15,662 nt of DNA from CACORA01 sp044234625. GTDB taxonomy: Bacteria; Planctomycetota; Planctomycetia; Pirellulales; UBA1268. Below the pieces are notes generated by a model. That model saw only the letters and a list, made by a program, of their open reading frames with translations, was not told where the DNA came from and made no database searches. Where the stretch lies: assembly GCA_044234625.1 (NCBI GenBank), contig JBIIIP010000073.1, positions 1 through 15,662 on the forward strand, given 5' to 3'. Position numbers and translations under genes: made by a program. Below are positions 1 through 7,887 of the stretch, piece by piece; positions within the stretch are counted from its first letter, which is position 1, and each line of letters opens with the position of its first letter.

Positions 1-103
1 CAACCCGGCAGATGCCCGCCCCACAACGACGCTTGTCGGGAGCCTTCCCTGGGCGGGCCCCGACGCGCCTGCGTCCGGCCGGCCGACCGAGGCGTTCCTG
101 CCG

Positions 104-1672
104 GTGTCGCCTCGACTTTCAGTCAACGAGACACCATCGGCCCAGCCCCTCGGCCAACGAATCGATCGCTGGGTGCGCCGCAGCCCGCCATTCACCGCGA
201 GCCTGTCGGTGCATGTGCTCATCCTGCTGGTGCTCGCCCTCCTGGTTACTCGCGAGCAGAGAATTCGGCGGCTTACGCTCAAGATGTCGTTTGCGAGTGA
301 CGAAGCCGGCGATGGGGCTGGCGACGTGGTGACAATCGCACCTGCCCCACAGGACGCGGAAGCCGATGCAGAGCCTCCGACCAGCGCACCGGCGGACCTC
401 GACGCAGAAGCCCCATCGCCCCCCGCGGATCAGCCCGAGCCTGAGCCCGAACCACCTCGCGACATCCGACCCGATCCCATGCCGCCGGCTCAGGTGGTCG
501 CCTTCGCGCCGGCTTCCGTGATGCCCCAGGTGGAGCCGCTCGACACGCAGCCGGCGAGCAGCGCAGCGTCCGGCGATGCCGCGGCGCCAGACGTCACGCA
601 GGCCCTCACTGGCCGGGCCGGCGAGATGAAGCAGGCGCTCCTCTCGAAGGCTGGAGGCGGCGCCGAGACGGAGGCCGCGGTCGCCAAGGCGCTCGAGTGG
701 CTGGCGAAGAAGCAGGGCCGCGACGGCTTGTGGAGCCTGAGAGGGCCCTACCCGGACGGCAGCAACCAGGAGAACAGGCTCGCCGCGACCGCCATGGCGC
801 TGCTCGCCTTCCAAGGCGCTGGCACCACACCCCGCGACGGCGCCCAGCGAGAGCTCGTGGCCCGCGGCTGGAAAGCGGTGCTCGCCTCGCAGGCCGGAGA
901 CGGCACCTTCGATCTGGGCAGCATGCCCGACCAGCACTCGATGTATGCCCACGCGCAGACCACGATCGCTGTGTGCGAGCTCCTCGCGATGACGGGCGAT
1001 AAATCCGTGCGGCCGGCCGCGCAGCGGGCGCTCGACTACTGCGTGGCCGCGCAGATGCCCGATGGCGGCTGGCGGTATCGACCGCCACGAGCCGGCGCCG
1101 ACAGCGACAACAAGGGAGACATGTCGGTGACTGGCTGGTTCATGATGGCCCTGAAAACCGCCGAGACAGCGGGCTTGAGCGTGCCGTCGGAAACCTACGC
1201 CGGGGTGGGGCGGTTTCTCGATGCGGTGTTCATCTCCGACGCCAAGGGCTACGGCTACCAGATTCTTCCCCACCGAAAATTCGTGCAGGTGCGGCCCGCG
1301 CTCACCGCGGAGGCTTTGCTCTGCCGGCAGTATCTCGGGTGGCCGCACGACGATCCGCGACTGGCTGCGGGCATGGAGCTGTTGTTTCGCGAACTGCCCT
1401 TCGAGTTCGCCTACCCGCATAAGAACGTTTACGCGTGGTACTACACCACGCAGGTCTGCCGCCATGCCGGCGGCACTGCGTGGGAACGATGGAACGGCTC
1501 GATGCGCCCGGTGCTTACGGGCAGCCAGGTGGCGCGGGGTCCGGAATCCGGGAGTTGGGATCCGGTCCACGACATCTGGGGCCATCTCGGCGGGCGGCTT
1601 TTCACGACCTGCCTGTGCACCTACATGCTCGAGGCCTACTACCGCCACCTCCCTCTTGCCGCGGAGCGGTGA
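104..1672 (+). CDS. Membrane-anchored prenyltransferase/squalene-oxidase repeat protein
   Basis: This 522-residue protein (GTG start) has a short basic N-terminus, one transmembrane helix at about residues 31-48, a Pro/Glu/Ala-rich linker at about 75-165 and a globular domain from about 185. The globular part carries QW-type repeats typical of alpha/alpha-toroid (terpenoid cyclase-like) proteins: QGRDGLW near 204, QAGDGTF near 263 and QMPDGGW near 317, with a final repeat near the C-terminus. The DxDDTA catalytic motif of squalene-hopene cyclases is not seen, so real cyclase activity is doubtful and a binding or scaffold role is equally possible. The anchor has Ser33 and His37 spaced as in TonB. 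No ribosome-binding site precedes the GTG, and the frame stays open to base 2, so the true start may lie upstream of the window. The family call is firm; the function is unknown. Confidence 0.8.
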   Translation: MSPRLSVNETPSAQPLGQRIDRWVRRSPPFTASLSVHVLILLVLALLVTREQRIRRLTLKMSFASDEAGDGAGDVVTIAPAPQDAEADAEPPTSAPADLDAEAPSPPADQPEPEPEPPRDIRPDPMPPAQVVAFAPASVMPQVEPLDTQPASSAASGDAAAPDVTQALTGRAGEMKQALLSKAGGGAETEAAVAKALEWLAKKQGRDGLWSLRGPYPDGSNQENRLAATAMALLAFQGAGTTPRDGAQRELVARGWKAVLASQAGDGTFDLGSMPDQHSMYAHAQTTIAVCELLAMTGDKSVRPAAQRALDYCVAAQMPDGGWRYRPPRAGADSDNKGDMSVTGWFMMALKTAETAGLSVPSETYAGVGRFLDAVFISDAKGYGYQILPHRKFVQVRPALTAEALLCRQYLGWPHDDPRLAAGMELLFRELPFEFAYPHKNVYAWYYTTQVCRHAGGTAWERWNGSMRPVLTGSQVARGPESGSWDPVHDIWGHLGGRLFTTCLCTYMLEAYYRHLPLAAER

Positions 1673-1725
1673 TGCCGCCGACGCACACCAGTGTTGCCCA
1701 CGCATCATCAACGGGGCTCCTCCGG

Positions 1726-1755
1726 TTGGCGGGCCAGTCGTTTTCCGATTACACT
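1726..1755 (+). promoter_or_regulatory. Possible sigma70-type promoter for the Gfo/Idh/MocA gene
   Basis: TTGGCG (1726-1731) and TACACT (1750-1755), 18 bases apart, each match the sigma70 consensus at 4 of 6 positions. They sit about 40 bases before the start codon, in the short AT-richer gap between two plus-strand genes. This is a weak match by eye and has no other support. Confidence 0.3.
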
Positions 1756-1792
1756 TTTCGGCTCGGTCTCAATTCCAGCGGAGGAGCATCCC

Positions 1793-3178
1793 ATGAAGAG
1801 TTCGCGACGTGGTTTTCTGTCGACGTGTGCCGGTGGCGCGGCTGCGGCAGTGCCCTATTTTTCCTGGCTGCCCCGAACGCTGGCCGATGAGACTGCGTCG
1901 AAGAACGACCGCGTGGCGATGGGCCTGATCGGCGCCGGCGGCATTGCCAAAGCCAACGTCGGGGCAGCGAAAGACTGGATCGACCTCGTGGCCATCGCCG
2001 ACGTTGACGGCGATCATGCGGCATCCTTCAACGAGAAATTCGCCGGCGGCAAGGCCTTCCTGACCGACGACTACCGGCGGCTGCTGGAGCGGTCGGACAT
2101 CGACGTGATCCATGTCGCCACGCCCGACCATTGGCATACCAAGCCGGTCGTGGAGGCCATGCTCGCGGGCAAGGATGTCTATTGCGAAAAGCCCCTCACG
2201 CTGACGATCGACGAGGGCAAACTGATCCGCAAGGTGCAGAAGGAGACGGGGCGGATCCTCCAGGTGGGCACGCAGCAGCGGAGCACGTTTGGCCTGTTTG
2301 TCAAAGCCATGGCGATCGTGGCCGAAGGCCGGATCGGGAAGATCAAGCGGGTGCAGGCGGCGATTGGCGGCGCACCCGCCAGCCCCGCCATTCGCCAGGC
2401 AGCGTCGCCCGCGAAACTCGATTGGGACCGTTGGCTTGGCCCGGCACCGGTCGCCGAATACCGGTTTATGCAGGAGCCGCCCGTCAAGGACAAAGAGGGC
2501 AAGGAGAAGCCTGGGCAGTCGTATTGCAACTGCCACAACGACTTCCGCTGGTGGTACGAATACTCTGGTGGAAAGCTCACCGACTGGGGGGCGCACCACG
2601 TCGATATCGCCCTGTGGGCACTGGAGCTCAATGGCCATCCGGCCACGCCCCTGGGCATCAGCGGCACCGCCACTCACCCTGTGGCCTTCAAGGACGGCAT
2701 GCCCGTTGAGAAAGACCGCTTCAACACGGCGACGGCGTTTCACTTCACCGTGGACTTTCCCGGCGGCGTGCAGATGGTGATCCGCGACGACACCGACAAC
2801 GGCGTCTTGATCGAGGGAGACAAGGGCACGATCTTCGTCAACCGCGGCAAACTCACCGGCGCTCCGGTCGATGCCCTGAAAGACGAACCACTTCCCGAGG
2901 GAGCGATCGCCAAGGTCTACAAGAACCTGCCCATGGAGCGGGACGAGCGGCAGGCCCACTGGGCCAACTTCCTCCACTGTGCGAAGCACCGGAAGGAGCC
3001 GATCTCCGACGTGCATTCCCACATGCGGATGCTCGACATCTGCCACCTTGCGGGGATCAGCGCACGGCTGGGCCGGTCGCTGAAGTGGGACGCAACCGCC
3101 GAGCAAATCGTCGGCGACGAGCAGGCCAATGCCATGCTGTCGCGGCTTTATCGCAAGGGCTATGAGATCGAGATGTGA
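1793..3178 (+). CDS. Tat-exported Gfo/Idh/MocA family oxidoreductase
   Basis: This is a 461-residue NAD(P)-dependent dehydrogenase of the Gfo/Idh/MocA family, which act on sugars, inositols and related polyols. The ATG at 1793 is chosen because a GGAGGAG ribosome-binding site (1780-1786) lies 6 bases upstream, and because it opens a Tat signal: SSRRGFLS (twin Arg at 5-6) followed by an Ala-rich hydrophobic stretch to about residue 31. The Rossmann motif GLIGAGGIA follows at about 44-52, and the family EKP motif is at 132-134 (Glu132, Lys133, Pro134). The C-terminal half has the usual alpha/beta substrate domain, with WGAHHVD and aromatic residues in the middle. Tat export implies folding with cofactor in the cytoplasm before transport. 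Planctomycetes carry many such paralogues, so the substrate cannot be deduced. The gene ends 15 bases from the end of the convergent trmL. Confidence 0.92.
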   Translation: MKSSRRGFLSTCAGGAAAAVPYFSWLPRTLADETASKNDRVAMGLIGAGGIAKANVGAAKDWIDLVAIADVDGDHAASFNEKFAGGKAFLTDDYRRLLERSDIDVIHVATPDHWHTKPVVEAMLAGKDVYCEKPLTLTIDEGKLIRKVQKETGRILQVGTQQRSTFGLFVKAMAIVAEGRIGKIKRVQAAIGGAPASPAIRQAASPAKLDWDRWLGPAPVAEYRFMQEPPVKDKEGKEKPGQSYCNCHNDFRWWYEYSGGKLTDWGAHHVDIALWALELNGHPATPLGISGTATHPVAFKDGMPVEKDRFNTATAFHFTVDFPGGVQMVIRDDTDNGVLIEGDKGTIFVNRGKLTGAPVDALKDEPLPEGAIAKVYKNLPMERDERQAHWANFLHCAKHRKEPISDVHSHMRMLDICHLAGISARLGRSLKWDATAEQIVGDEQANAMLSRLYRKGYEIEM

Positions 3179-3193
3179 CGCAGGATTGGCGGG

Positions 3194-3685
3194 TCACGCC
3201 GGCGGGGCGGCCTGCCACTGCCGGAGCGCCTCGTAGGCCACGATCGCTGCACAGTTTGAGAGATTGAGGCTCCGCACCTGCGGTCGCGCAGGGAGCTCGA
3301 GCACGCGGTCGGCGTGCGCGTCGAGCAGGGCGGCGGGCAGGCCCCGCGACTCGCTTCCGAACACGAGCACGTCGCCGCGCTCGTAGGCGACATCGGTGTA
3401 CTGCCGCCGGCCCCCCACCTCGACGAGCCACGGAGGCCGGTTCGCCACCGGGGCGAGCCGCGCGAGCAGGTCATCCCACGAGTCGGCCACCTCCCATTCA
3501 AGGTGCTCCCAGTAGTCGAGGCCGGCCCGCCGCAGGTAATAGTCGTCGAGTTTGAAGCCCAGCGGCTTCACGAGCCACATCTTGGCCCCGATGGCCACGC
3601 AGGTTCTCCCGACATTGCCGGCATTCGGCGGAATCTCTGGCTCGTGGAGGACGATATGGAGAACCGGGTCGTACCGCATGGGCAT
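3194..3685 (-). CDS. trmL: tRNA (cytidine(34)-2'-O)-methyltransferase, TrmL/SpoU family
   Basis: This 163-residue SPOUT methyltransferase matches the short TrmL (YibK) type, which 2'-O-methylates the wobble base of certain tRNA-Leu species using S-adenosylmethionine. All three family motifs are visible: EPEIPPNAGNVGRTC (15-29, with Asn21 and Arg27), VFGSESRGLP (108-117, with Glu112) and VRSLNLSNCAA (137-147). The last two form the knotted SAM site. The minus-strand frame extends upstream to 3991, but homology begins here, and the ATG at 3685 (or 3679) gives the usual family length. No good ribosome-binding site precedes it, so a nearly leaderless message from the promoter described separately is possible. 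The gene is divergent from ispG, with 61 bases between start codons, and convergent with the dehydrogenase. Confidence 0.9.
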   Translation of the reverse strand: MPMRYDPVLHIVLHEPEIPPNAGNVGRTCVAIGAKMWLVKPLGFKLDDYYLRRAGLDYWEHLEWEVADSWDDLLARLAPVANRPPWLVEVGGRRQYTDVAYERGDVLVFGSESRGLPAALLDAHADRVLELPARPQVRSLNLSNCAAIVAYEALRQWQAAPPA

Positions 3686-3704
3686 ATCGACGAAGGCGGG
3701 CTGT

Positions 3705-3733
3705 CTGATATCGTTGAACGAGGAAAGTGTCAC
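3705..3733 (-). promoter_or_regulatory. Possible sigma70-type promoter for trmL
   Basis: Read on the minus strand, GTGACA (3733-3728) and TATCAG (3710-3705) are separated by exactly 17 bases and match the -35 and -10 consensus at 5 and 4 of 6 positions. Transcription would start around 3698, leaving a leader of only about 13 bases before the ATG at 3685. It lies in the divergent gap with ispG. Judged by eye only. Confidence 0.35.
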
Positions 3734-3746
3734 ACGAGGTGCGACG

Positions 3747-4886
3747 TTGGTCGAGATCAAGCGGAATCCCACGCGGGCGGTCAGGATCGGGTCGATCACC
3801 ATCGGGTCCGGCCAGCCGATCGCCCCCCAGAGCATGACGGCCACCCACACGCAGGACGTGGCGGCCACGGTCGCGCAGGTCGAGGATCTGCACCGGGCGG
3901 GCGCCGGGGTGGTGCGGATCGCCGTCGACTCCAAAAAGGATGCCGCTGCCCTGCCGGCGATCCGGGCGGCCACCCAGGCGAACCTGGCCATCGATCTCCA
4001 GGAAAACTACCGCCTCGCGGCCGATGTCGCTCCCCACGTGCACAAGCTCCGCTACAACCCCGGGCATCTCTACCACCACGAGCCCACGAAGCCCTGGCAG
4101 GACAAGGTCAAGTTCATCGCCGAGGTGGCGGCGGCCAATGATTGCGCGCTGCGGGTGGGGGTGAACTGCGGGAGCGTGGATCCGGCGAAGAAGGAGCGGT
4201 TCGCCGCGGACGACTCGCTCGGTCCCATGCTCGCCAGCGCCCTCGAACACTGCGAATTGCTCGATGCGATCGGATTCACGCGGTACGTCGTGTCGCTGAA
4301 GGATTCCGATCCGCAGAAGGTGATCGAGGTCAACAAGCGGTTTGCCGACGCCCGGCCCGACGTGCCGATCCACCTCGGCGTGACCGAGGCGGGCATGCCG
4401 CCCGACGGCATCATCAAGACCCGCATCGCCTTCGAGCAGCTGATCTCCCGCGGCATTGGCGACACCGTGCGGGTGTCGCTCACTGTTCCCAATTCCCGCA
4501 AGGCCGAGGAGATCGCCGCCGCCAACCAGATCCTCGCCGACATCGCGGCCGGCCGCGTGCGGAGCGTGGTCGACTACGGCCTCTCATCGCTCAACATCAT
4601 CTCCTGCCCGAGCTGCTCCCGAGTGGAAAATGAGGCCTTCATCGAGCTGGCCAGCCAGGTGAAGGAGATGACGGCCTACGCCCAGGAGCATGCCATCACG
4701 ATCGCCGTGATGGGCTGCCGGGTGAATGGTCCGGGCGAGACCGATGACGCCGATCTGGGCCTGTGGTGCGGCCCGACGCACGTGAACCTCAAGAAGCGCA
4801 GCACCGAGCTCGGCGCTTTTCCGTATGACGCGATCCTGCCGAAGCTCCGCGAGGAGCTCGACAAGTTGATCGCCTCGCGCGCGTGA
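3747..4886 (+). CDS. ispG: 4-hydroxy-3-methylbut-2-enyl diphosphate synthase (IspG/GcpE)
   Basis: IspG is the [4Fe-4S] enzyme that reduces methylerythritol cyclodiphosphate to HMBPP in the MEP isoprenoid pathway. The 379-residue product is the short bacterial form without the extra middle domain of plant and chlamydial enzymes. Cluster ligands are Cys287 and Cys290 (SCPSCSR) and Cys324 (MGCRVNGPGE), with the conserved Glu331 just after. The frame is open far upstream, across the trmL start, but homology begins at about KRNPTRAVRIG. The TTG at 3747, with GAGG 7-8 bases upstream, gives the expected N-terminus; ATG 3678 would add 23 residues and overlap trmL. The stop overlaps the GTG start of rimO by 4 bases, so the two are probably co-translated. 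Confidence 0.95.
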   Translation: MVEIKRNPTRAVRIGSITIGSGQPIAPQSMTATHTQDVAATVAQVEDLHRAGAGVVRIAVDSKKDAAALPAIRAATQANLAIDLQENYRLAADVAPHVHKLRYNPGHLYHHEPTKPWQDKVKFIAEVAAANDCALRVGVNCGSVDPAKKERFAADDSLGPMLASALEHCELLDAIGFTRYVVSLKDSDPQKVIEVNKRFADARPDVPIHLGVTEAGMPPDGIIKTRIAFEQLISRGIGDTVRVSLTVPNSRKAEEIAAANQILADIAAGRVRSVVDYGLSSLNIISCPSCSRVENEAFIELASQVKEMTAYAQEHAITIAVMGCRVNGPGETDDADLGLWCGPTHVNLKKRSTELGAFPYDAILPKLREELDKLIASRA

Positions 4887-6340
4887 GCCCCATGGAAGCG
4901 CTGCCGATCGTCGATCCTGCCGCGTCGGCCTCGTGCGGTGCCGGCGTGTCGCTCATGCCGGCCGTGCGGCCGATCGACCCGGCCACGTGCCGGGGCACGT
5001 TTGCGATGGTGAGCCTCGGCTGCCCAAAGAACCTCGTCGATACCGAGCGAATGCTCGGCCTCTTGCGGGACGACGGCTGGCAGCTGGTGGGCGAGCCCGC
5101 CGGGTCGGACTTGGTGATCGTCAACACATGCGCCTTCATCGACGCCTCGCGGGCCGAGTCCTACGCCGCAATCAACGAGATGCTCGCGCTGAAGAAGGCC
5201 GGGGGCACCCGCGGCGTGATCGTGGCCGGCTGCTTGGCGGAGCGGCAGAAGGAGGGGCTTCTCGAGGAGTTGCCAGGCGTGGACGCGGTGATCGGGGTCT
5301 TCTCGCGGGACGAGGTGGCCCGGTCGGCCGAGCGGCTGATCGGCCGGCTCGGCGAGCAGCGGAGTCTCTTCAAGCCCGCGCCGGCGCGGGCCCTCCCCGA
5401 CACGGGCCGGATGCGGGTGACGCCGCGGCACATCGCGTATCTGAAGATCTCCGAGGGCTGCGACCGCACCTGCACGTTTTGTGCGATCCCCAAGATGCGC
5501 GGAAAGCACGCCACCAAGGCGATCGAGGAGGTCGTGCGCGAGGCCCGCGAGCTGGCCGCCGATGGCGTGCAGGAGCTGGTGATCGTCGCCCAGGACACCA
5601 CTTATTACGGCATGGATCTCTACGGCGAGCCGCGGCTCGTGGAGCTCCTCACGGAACTCGAGCGGGTGGAGGGCCTGCGCTGGATCCGGCTGATGTATCT
5701 CTACCCCATCCACTTCACCGACCGGCTCATCGACACGATCGCGGCCAGCAGAAAGATCGTGCCGTATCTCGACATGCCCCTGCAGCATGCGAGCGACGCC
5801 GTGCTCAGGCGCATGCAGCGGCGGGTGGCGAAGCAGCCCACCGAGGAGCTGCTGGCGAAGCTCCGCGGCCGGATCCCCGGGCTCGTGCTGCGCACCACGT
5901 TCATCACTGGGTTTCCTGGCGAGACCCGGGAGCAATTCGCCGAACTGCTCGACTTCGTCCGCACCTGGCGGTTCGAGCGGGCGGGGGTGTTCACCTACTC
6001 GCTCGAGCCCGACACGCCGGCGGCCCGGCTCGACGGCCACCTCGACGAGGCGGAGAAGCTGGCCCGCCGCGACGAGCTGATGAAGGTGCAGCAGGGCATC
6101 GCCCACGACCACGCCCGCCGGCAGGTGGGAAGGGTGTTCGACGTGATCGTCGACCGTCAGAGCGAGGAGCGCGAGGACGTGTGGATCGGCCGCACCTATG
6201 CCGACGCGCCCGACATCGATTGCGTCGTCTACGTGACCGCCCCGGGCACGTCGGCGAAAGAGCCGCTCACCGGCCGGATCGTCCCCGTGGAGATCGTGGC
6301 GTCGAGCGGATACGACCTCGCCGGCGTGCTGGCCACATGA
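4883..6340 (+). CDS. rimO: Ribosomal protein S12 methylthiotransferase RimO
   Basis: RimO is a radical-SAM enzyme that adds a methylthio group to the conserved aspartate of ribosomal protein S12. The 485-residue product has the N-terminal MTTase domain with its three cluster cysteines (Cys47 in SLGCPKNLVDTE, Cys83 in NTCAFIDASR, Cys117 in VAGCLAER). The radical-SAM motif CDRTCTFC follows (Cys193, 197, 200), and a C-terminal TRAM-like segment begins at about residue 415. SLGCPKNLVD is typical of RimO rather than MiaB or MtaB. The GTG at 4883 overlaps the ispG stop as GTGA. It leaves about 40 residues before the conserved core, more than usual, so ATG 4892 or 4955 are alternatives. The stop overlaps the pgsA ATG (ATGA). 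Confidence 0.94.
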   Translation: MSPMEALPIVDPAASASCGAGVSLMPAVRPIDPATCRGTFAMVSLGCPKNLVDTERMLGLLRDDGWQLVGEPAGSDLVIVNTCAFIDASRAESYAAINEMLALKKAGGTRGVIVAGCLAERQKEGLLEELPGVDAVIGVFSRDEVARSAERLIGRLGEQRSLFKPAPARALPDTGRMRVTPRHIAYLKISEGCDRTCTFCAIPKMRGKHATKAIEEVVREARELAADGVQELVIVAQDTTYYGMDLYGEPRLVELLTELERVEGLRWIRLMYLYPIHFTDRLIDTIAASRKIVPYLDMPLQHASDAVLRRMQRRVAKQPTEELLAKLRGRIPGLVLRTTFITGFPGETREQFAELLDFVRTWRFERAGVFTYSLEPDTPAARLDGHLDEAEKLARRDELMKVQQGIAHDHARRQVGRVFDVIVDRQSEEREDVWIGRTYADAPDIDCVVYVTAPGTSAKEPLTGRIVPVEIVASSGYDLAGVLAT

Positions 6341-6942
6341 GCGTTCCGGCTCTCGACCGCGTCTGGACAGTGCCGAACGCCCTGTCGGCCGTGCGGCTGC
6401 TCCTCGCCTTCGTGCTGTTCGTGGCCATCGAGCGCGGCATGCACACCGCGGCGCTGTGGCTGTTTCTCGTGGCGGCATCGACCGACTGGGTCGACGGCTG
6501 GTGGGCGCGAAGGTTTCGGCAGGTGAGCCGGCTGGGGCGGATCTTCGACCCGCTCGTCGACAAGGTGATCATCTGCGGAGCCTTCATGCTCCTGGCCGAC
6601 CGCGACGGACGGTCGGCGATCCTGCCGTGGATGGCGGTCGTCGTGGTGGTCCGCGAACTGGTCGTCACGGCGGTGCGGGCCGAGATGGAACGTGCCGGCG
6701 TCGATTTTTCGGCCACGCTCTCCGGCAAGCTGAAGATGGTGCTGCAGTGCGCCGCGGTGGGACTCGAACTGGCGGCCCGCGTGTGGCCCGACTGGCAGCC
6801 GGCGGGAATCGGCCTCCGCGGGGCGGCGGTGGGGGCGGCCTGGGCGGCGGTGGGCGCGACGGTGTGGTCGGGTGTCGACTACCTGCTGGCCGGCCGGCCG
6901 GTCATCGCGGGGTCTGCCACCACGAAGGGCAGCCGCGAGTGA
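6337..6942 (+). CDS. pgsA: CDP-alcohol phosphatidyltransferase, probably phosphatidylglycerophosphate synthase
   Basis: This 201-residue membrane enzyme fits CDP-diacylglycerol--glycerol-3-phosphate phosphatidyltransferase, the first committed step to phosphatidylglycerol. The full family signature D-x2-D-G-x2-A-R-x8-G-x3-D-x3-D is present with exact spacing: Asp50, Asp53, Gly54, Ala57, Arg58, Gly67, Asp71 and Asp75. Four to five hydrophobic stretches surround it, and the N-terminus (WTVPNALSAVRLLL) matches the PgsA consensus. The ATG lies inside the rimO stop (ATGA), so translational coupling is likely. Other CDP-alcohol transferases share the signature, so glycerol phosphate as acceptor is inferred from length, N-terminal motif and the rimO neighbour. 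Confidence 0.87.
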   Translation: MSVPALDRVWTVPNALSAVRLLLAFVLFVAIERGMHTAALWLFLVAASTDWVDGWWARRFRQVSRLGRIFDPLVDKVIICGAFMLLADRDGRSAILPWMAVVVVVRELVVTAVRAEMERAGVDFSATLSGKLKMVLQCAAVGLELAARVWPDWQPAGIGLRGAAVGAAWAAVGATVWSGVDYLLAGRPVIAGSATTKGSRE

Positions 6943-7769
6943 CCGCGATGAACGGTGAACAGACGCTGGGGCTCGTGATCGTAGCCGCGGCGGTGGCGGC
7001 CTGTGCCGCCAGCCTTGCCACGGCCCGGGCGATCGTGCGCCGCATCCGGCAGGGTCGGGAAGTGGTCGAAGAGCGTCCCCAGCAGCCGGTGCCCTGGAAG
7101 GGTCTCGACGTGATCGCCGTGGTGGGGCTCGTGCTGGGCACGCGGATCGTGGCGGGCGCCGGACTCGACCCCTCGGGCGGGATGGACGGGCTGCTCATGG
7201 CCAATGCTCTCGCGATGCTCGCGGGCACGGCGGTGGCCGTGGCTTTCCTGCGCGGGAAAGGAGCCTCGTGGAAGGCCTTGGGGTTTCCCGACGTGCGGCT
7301 CGGCGAGGACGTTGCCATCGCTTGCGGCGGCTTGGGGCTCCTGCTCGCGCCGCTGCTGGCGGCGGCCGCCCTGCTCAACCTGCTCGTGCCCTATTCGCAT
7401 CCCATCGTCGACTATCTGACGACGCATCACGACCCCCGGGCGACGGCGCTCGTGGTCCTCTCGGCGGTCGTGGCAGCCCCGGTGGCCGAGGAGTTTTTCT
7501 TCCGCCGGGTGCTGCAGGGATGGCTGCAGACGAAGGAGCCGCCGCTGGAGCGTGGAGCCGCGGTGGGGCTGACGGCGGCGCTGTTTGCCGTGGCCCACTA
7601 TGGCCAGGGGCTGGCGTGGCTCCCGCTCTTCGCCCTCGGGCTCGTGCTCGGGTGGATCGTGCGGCGGACGGGGTCGCTCGTGCCGGCGATTCTGCTCCAT
7701 GCCATGTTCAACGCGGTCAGCGTCGTGCTCCTGCTCGTGCAGACGCGGGCGGCCGCGGCGGCGGGCTGA
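6939..7769 (+). CDS. CPBP family intramembrane glutamic protease (Abi/CAAX type)
   Basis: This 276-residue polytopic membrane protein belongs to the CPBP family (CAAX prenyl endopeptidase Rce1-like; bacterial members have varied, often unknown roles). The active-site motifs are complete: EEFFFR (Glu184, Glu185, Arg189), FAVAH (Phe216-His220) and HAMFN (His254-Asn258). About seven hydrophobic segments are visible. The GTG at 6939 overlaps the pgsA stop as GTGA and has AAGGG about 9 bases upstream; ATG 6948 would shorten it by three residues. Its place in the operon suggests co-expression with membrane-lipid genes, but no substrate can be named. Confidence 0.88.
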   Translation: MTAMNGEQTLGLVIVAAAVAACAASLATARAIVRRIRQGREVVEERPQQPVPWKGLDVIAVVGLVLGTRIVAGAGLDPSGGMDGLLMANALAMLAGTAVAVAFLRGKGASWKALGFPDVRLGEDVAIACGGLGLLLAPLLAAAALLNLLVPYSHPIVDYLTTHHDPRATALVVLSAVVAAPVAEEFFFRRVLQGWLQTKEPPLERGAAVGLTAALFAVAHYGQGLAWLPLFALGLVLGWIVRRTGSLVPAILLHAMFNAVSVVLLLVQTRAAAAAG

Positions 7770-7887
7770 CAAGTCCCCCAGGTTGCCACGCCCTCAACTT
7801 CGACGCGGGTGGAAACCGATCTGGCTCGTGGGCGTCCCGCCAGCGAGAATCCGCGGGACCTTCCGGTTCCCCTGGGATAGCCCCGCC

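Noticed and set aside
119..1711. 530-residue minus-strand ORF opposite the repeat protein
   Set aside because: Its low-complexity composition and complete overlap with a better-supported gene mark it as an antisense shadow.
1769..3106. 445-residue minus-strand ORF opposite the Gfo/Idh/MocA gene
   Set aside because: It has no family motif, and the plus strand has Tat, Rossmann and EKP motifs with a strong ribosome-binding site.
4933..6336. Upstream part of a 669-residue plus-strand frame that ends with PgsA
   Set aside because: The first two thirds are an out-of-frame shadow of rimO with low-complexity Arg/Ala sequence. Only the part from 6337 is a real gene.
4676..6478. 600-residue minus-strand ORF antisense to ispG/rimO/pgsA
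   Set aside because: It is rich in Arg, His and Gly, has no recognisable motif and lies opposite strongly supported genes. Long antisense frames are expected at this GC content.
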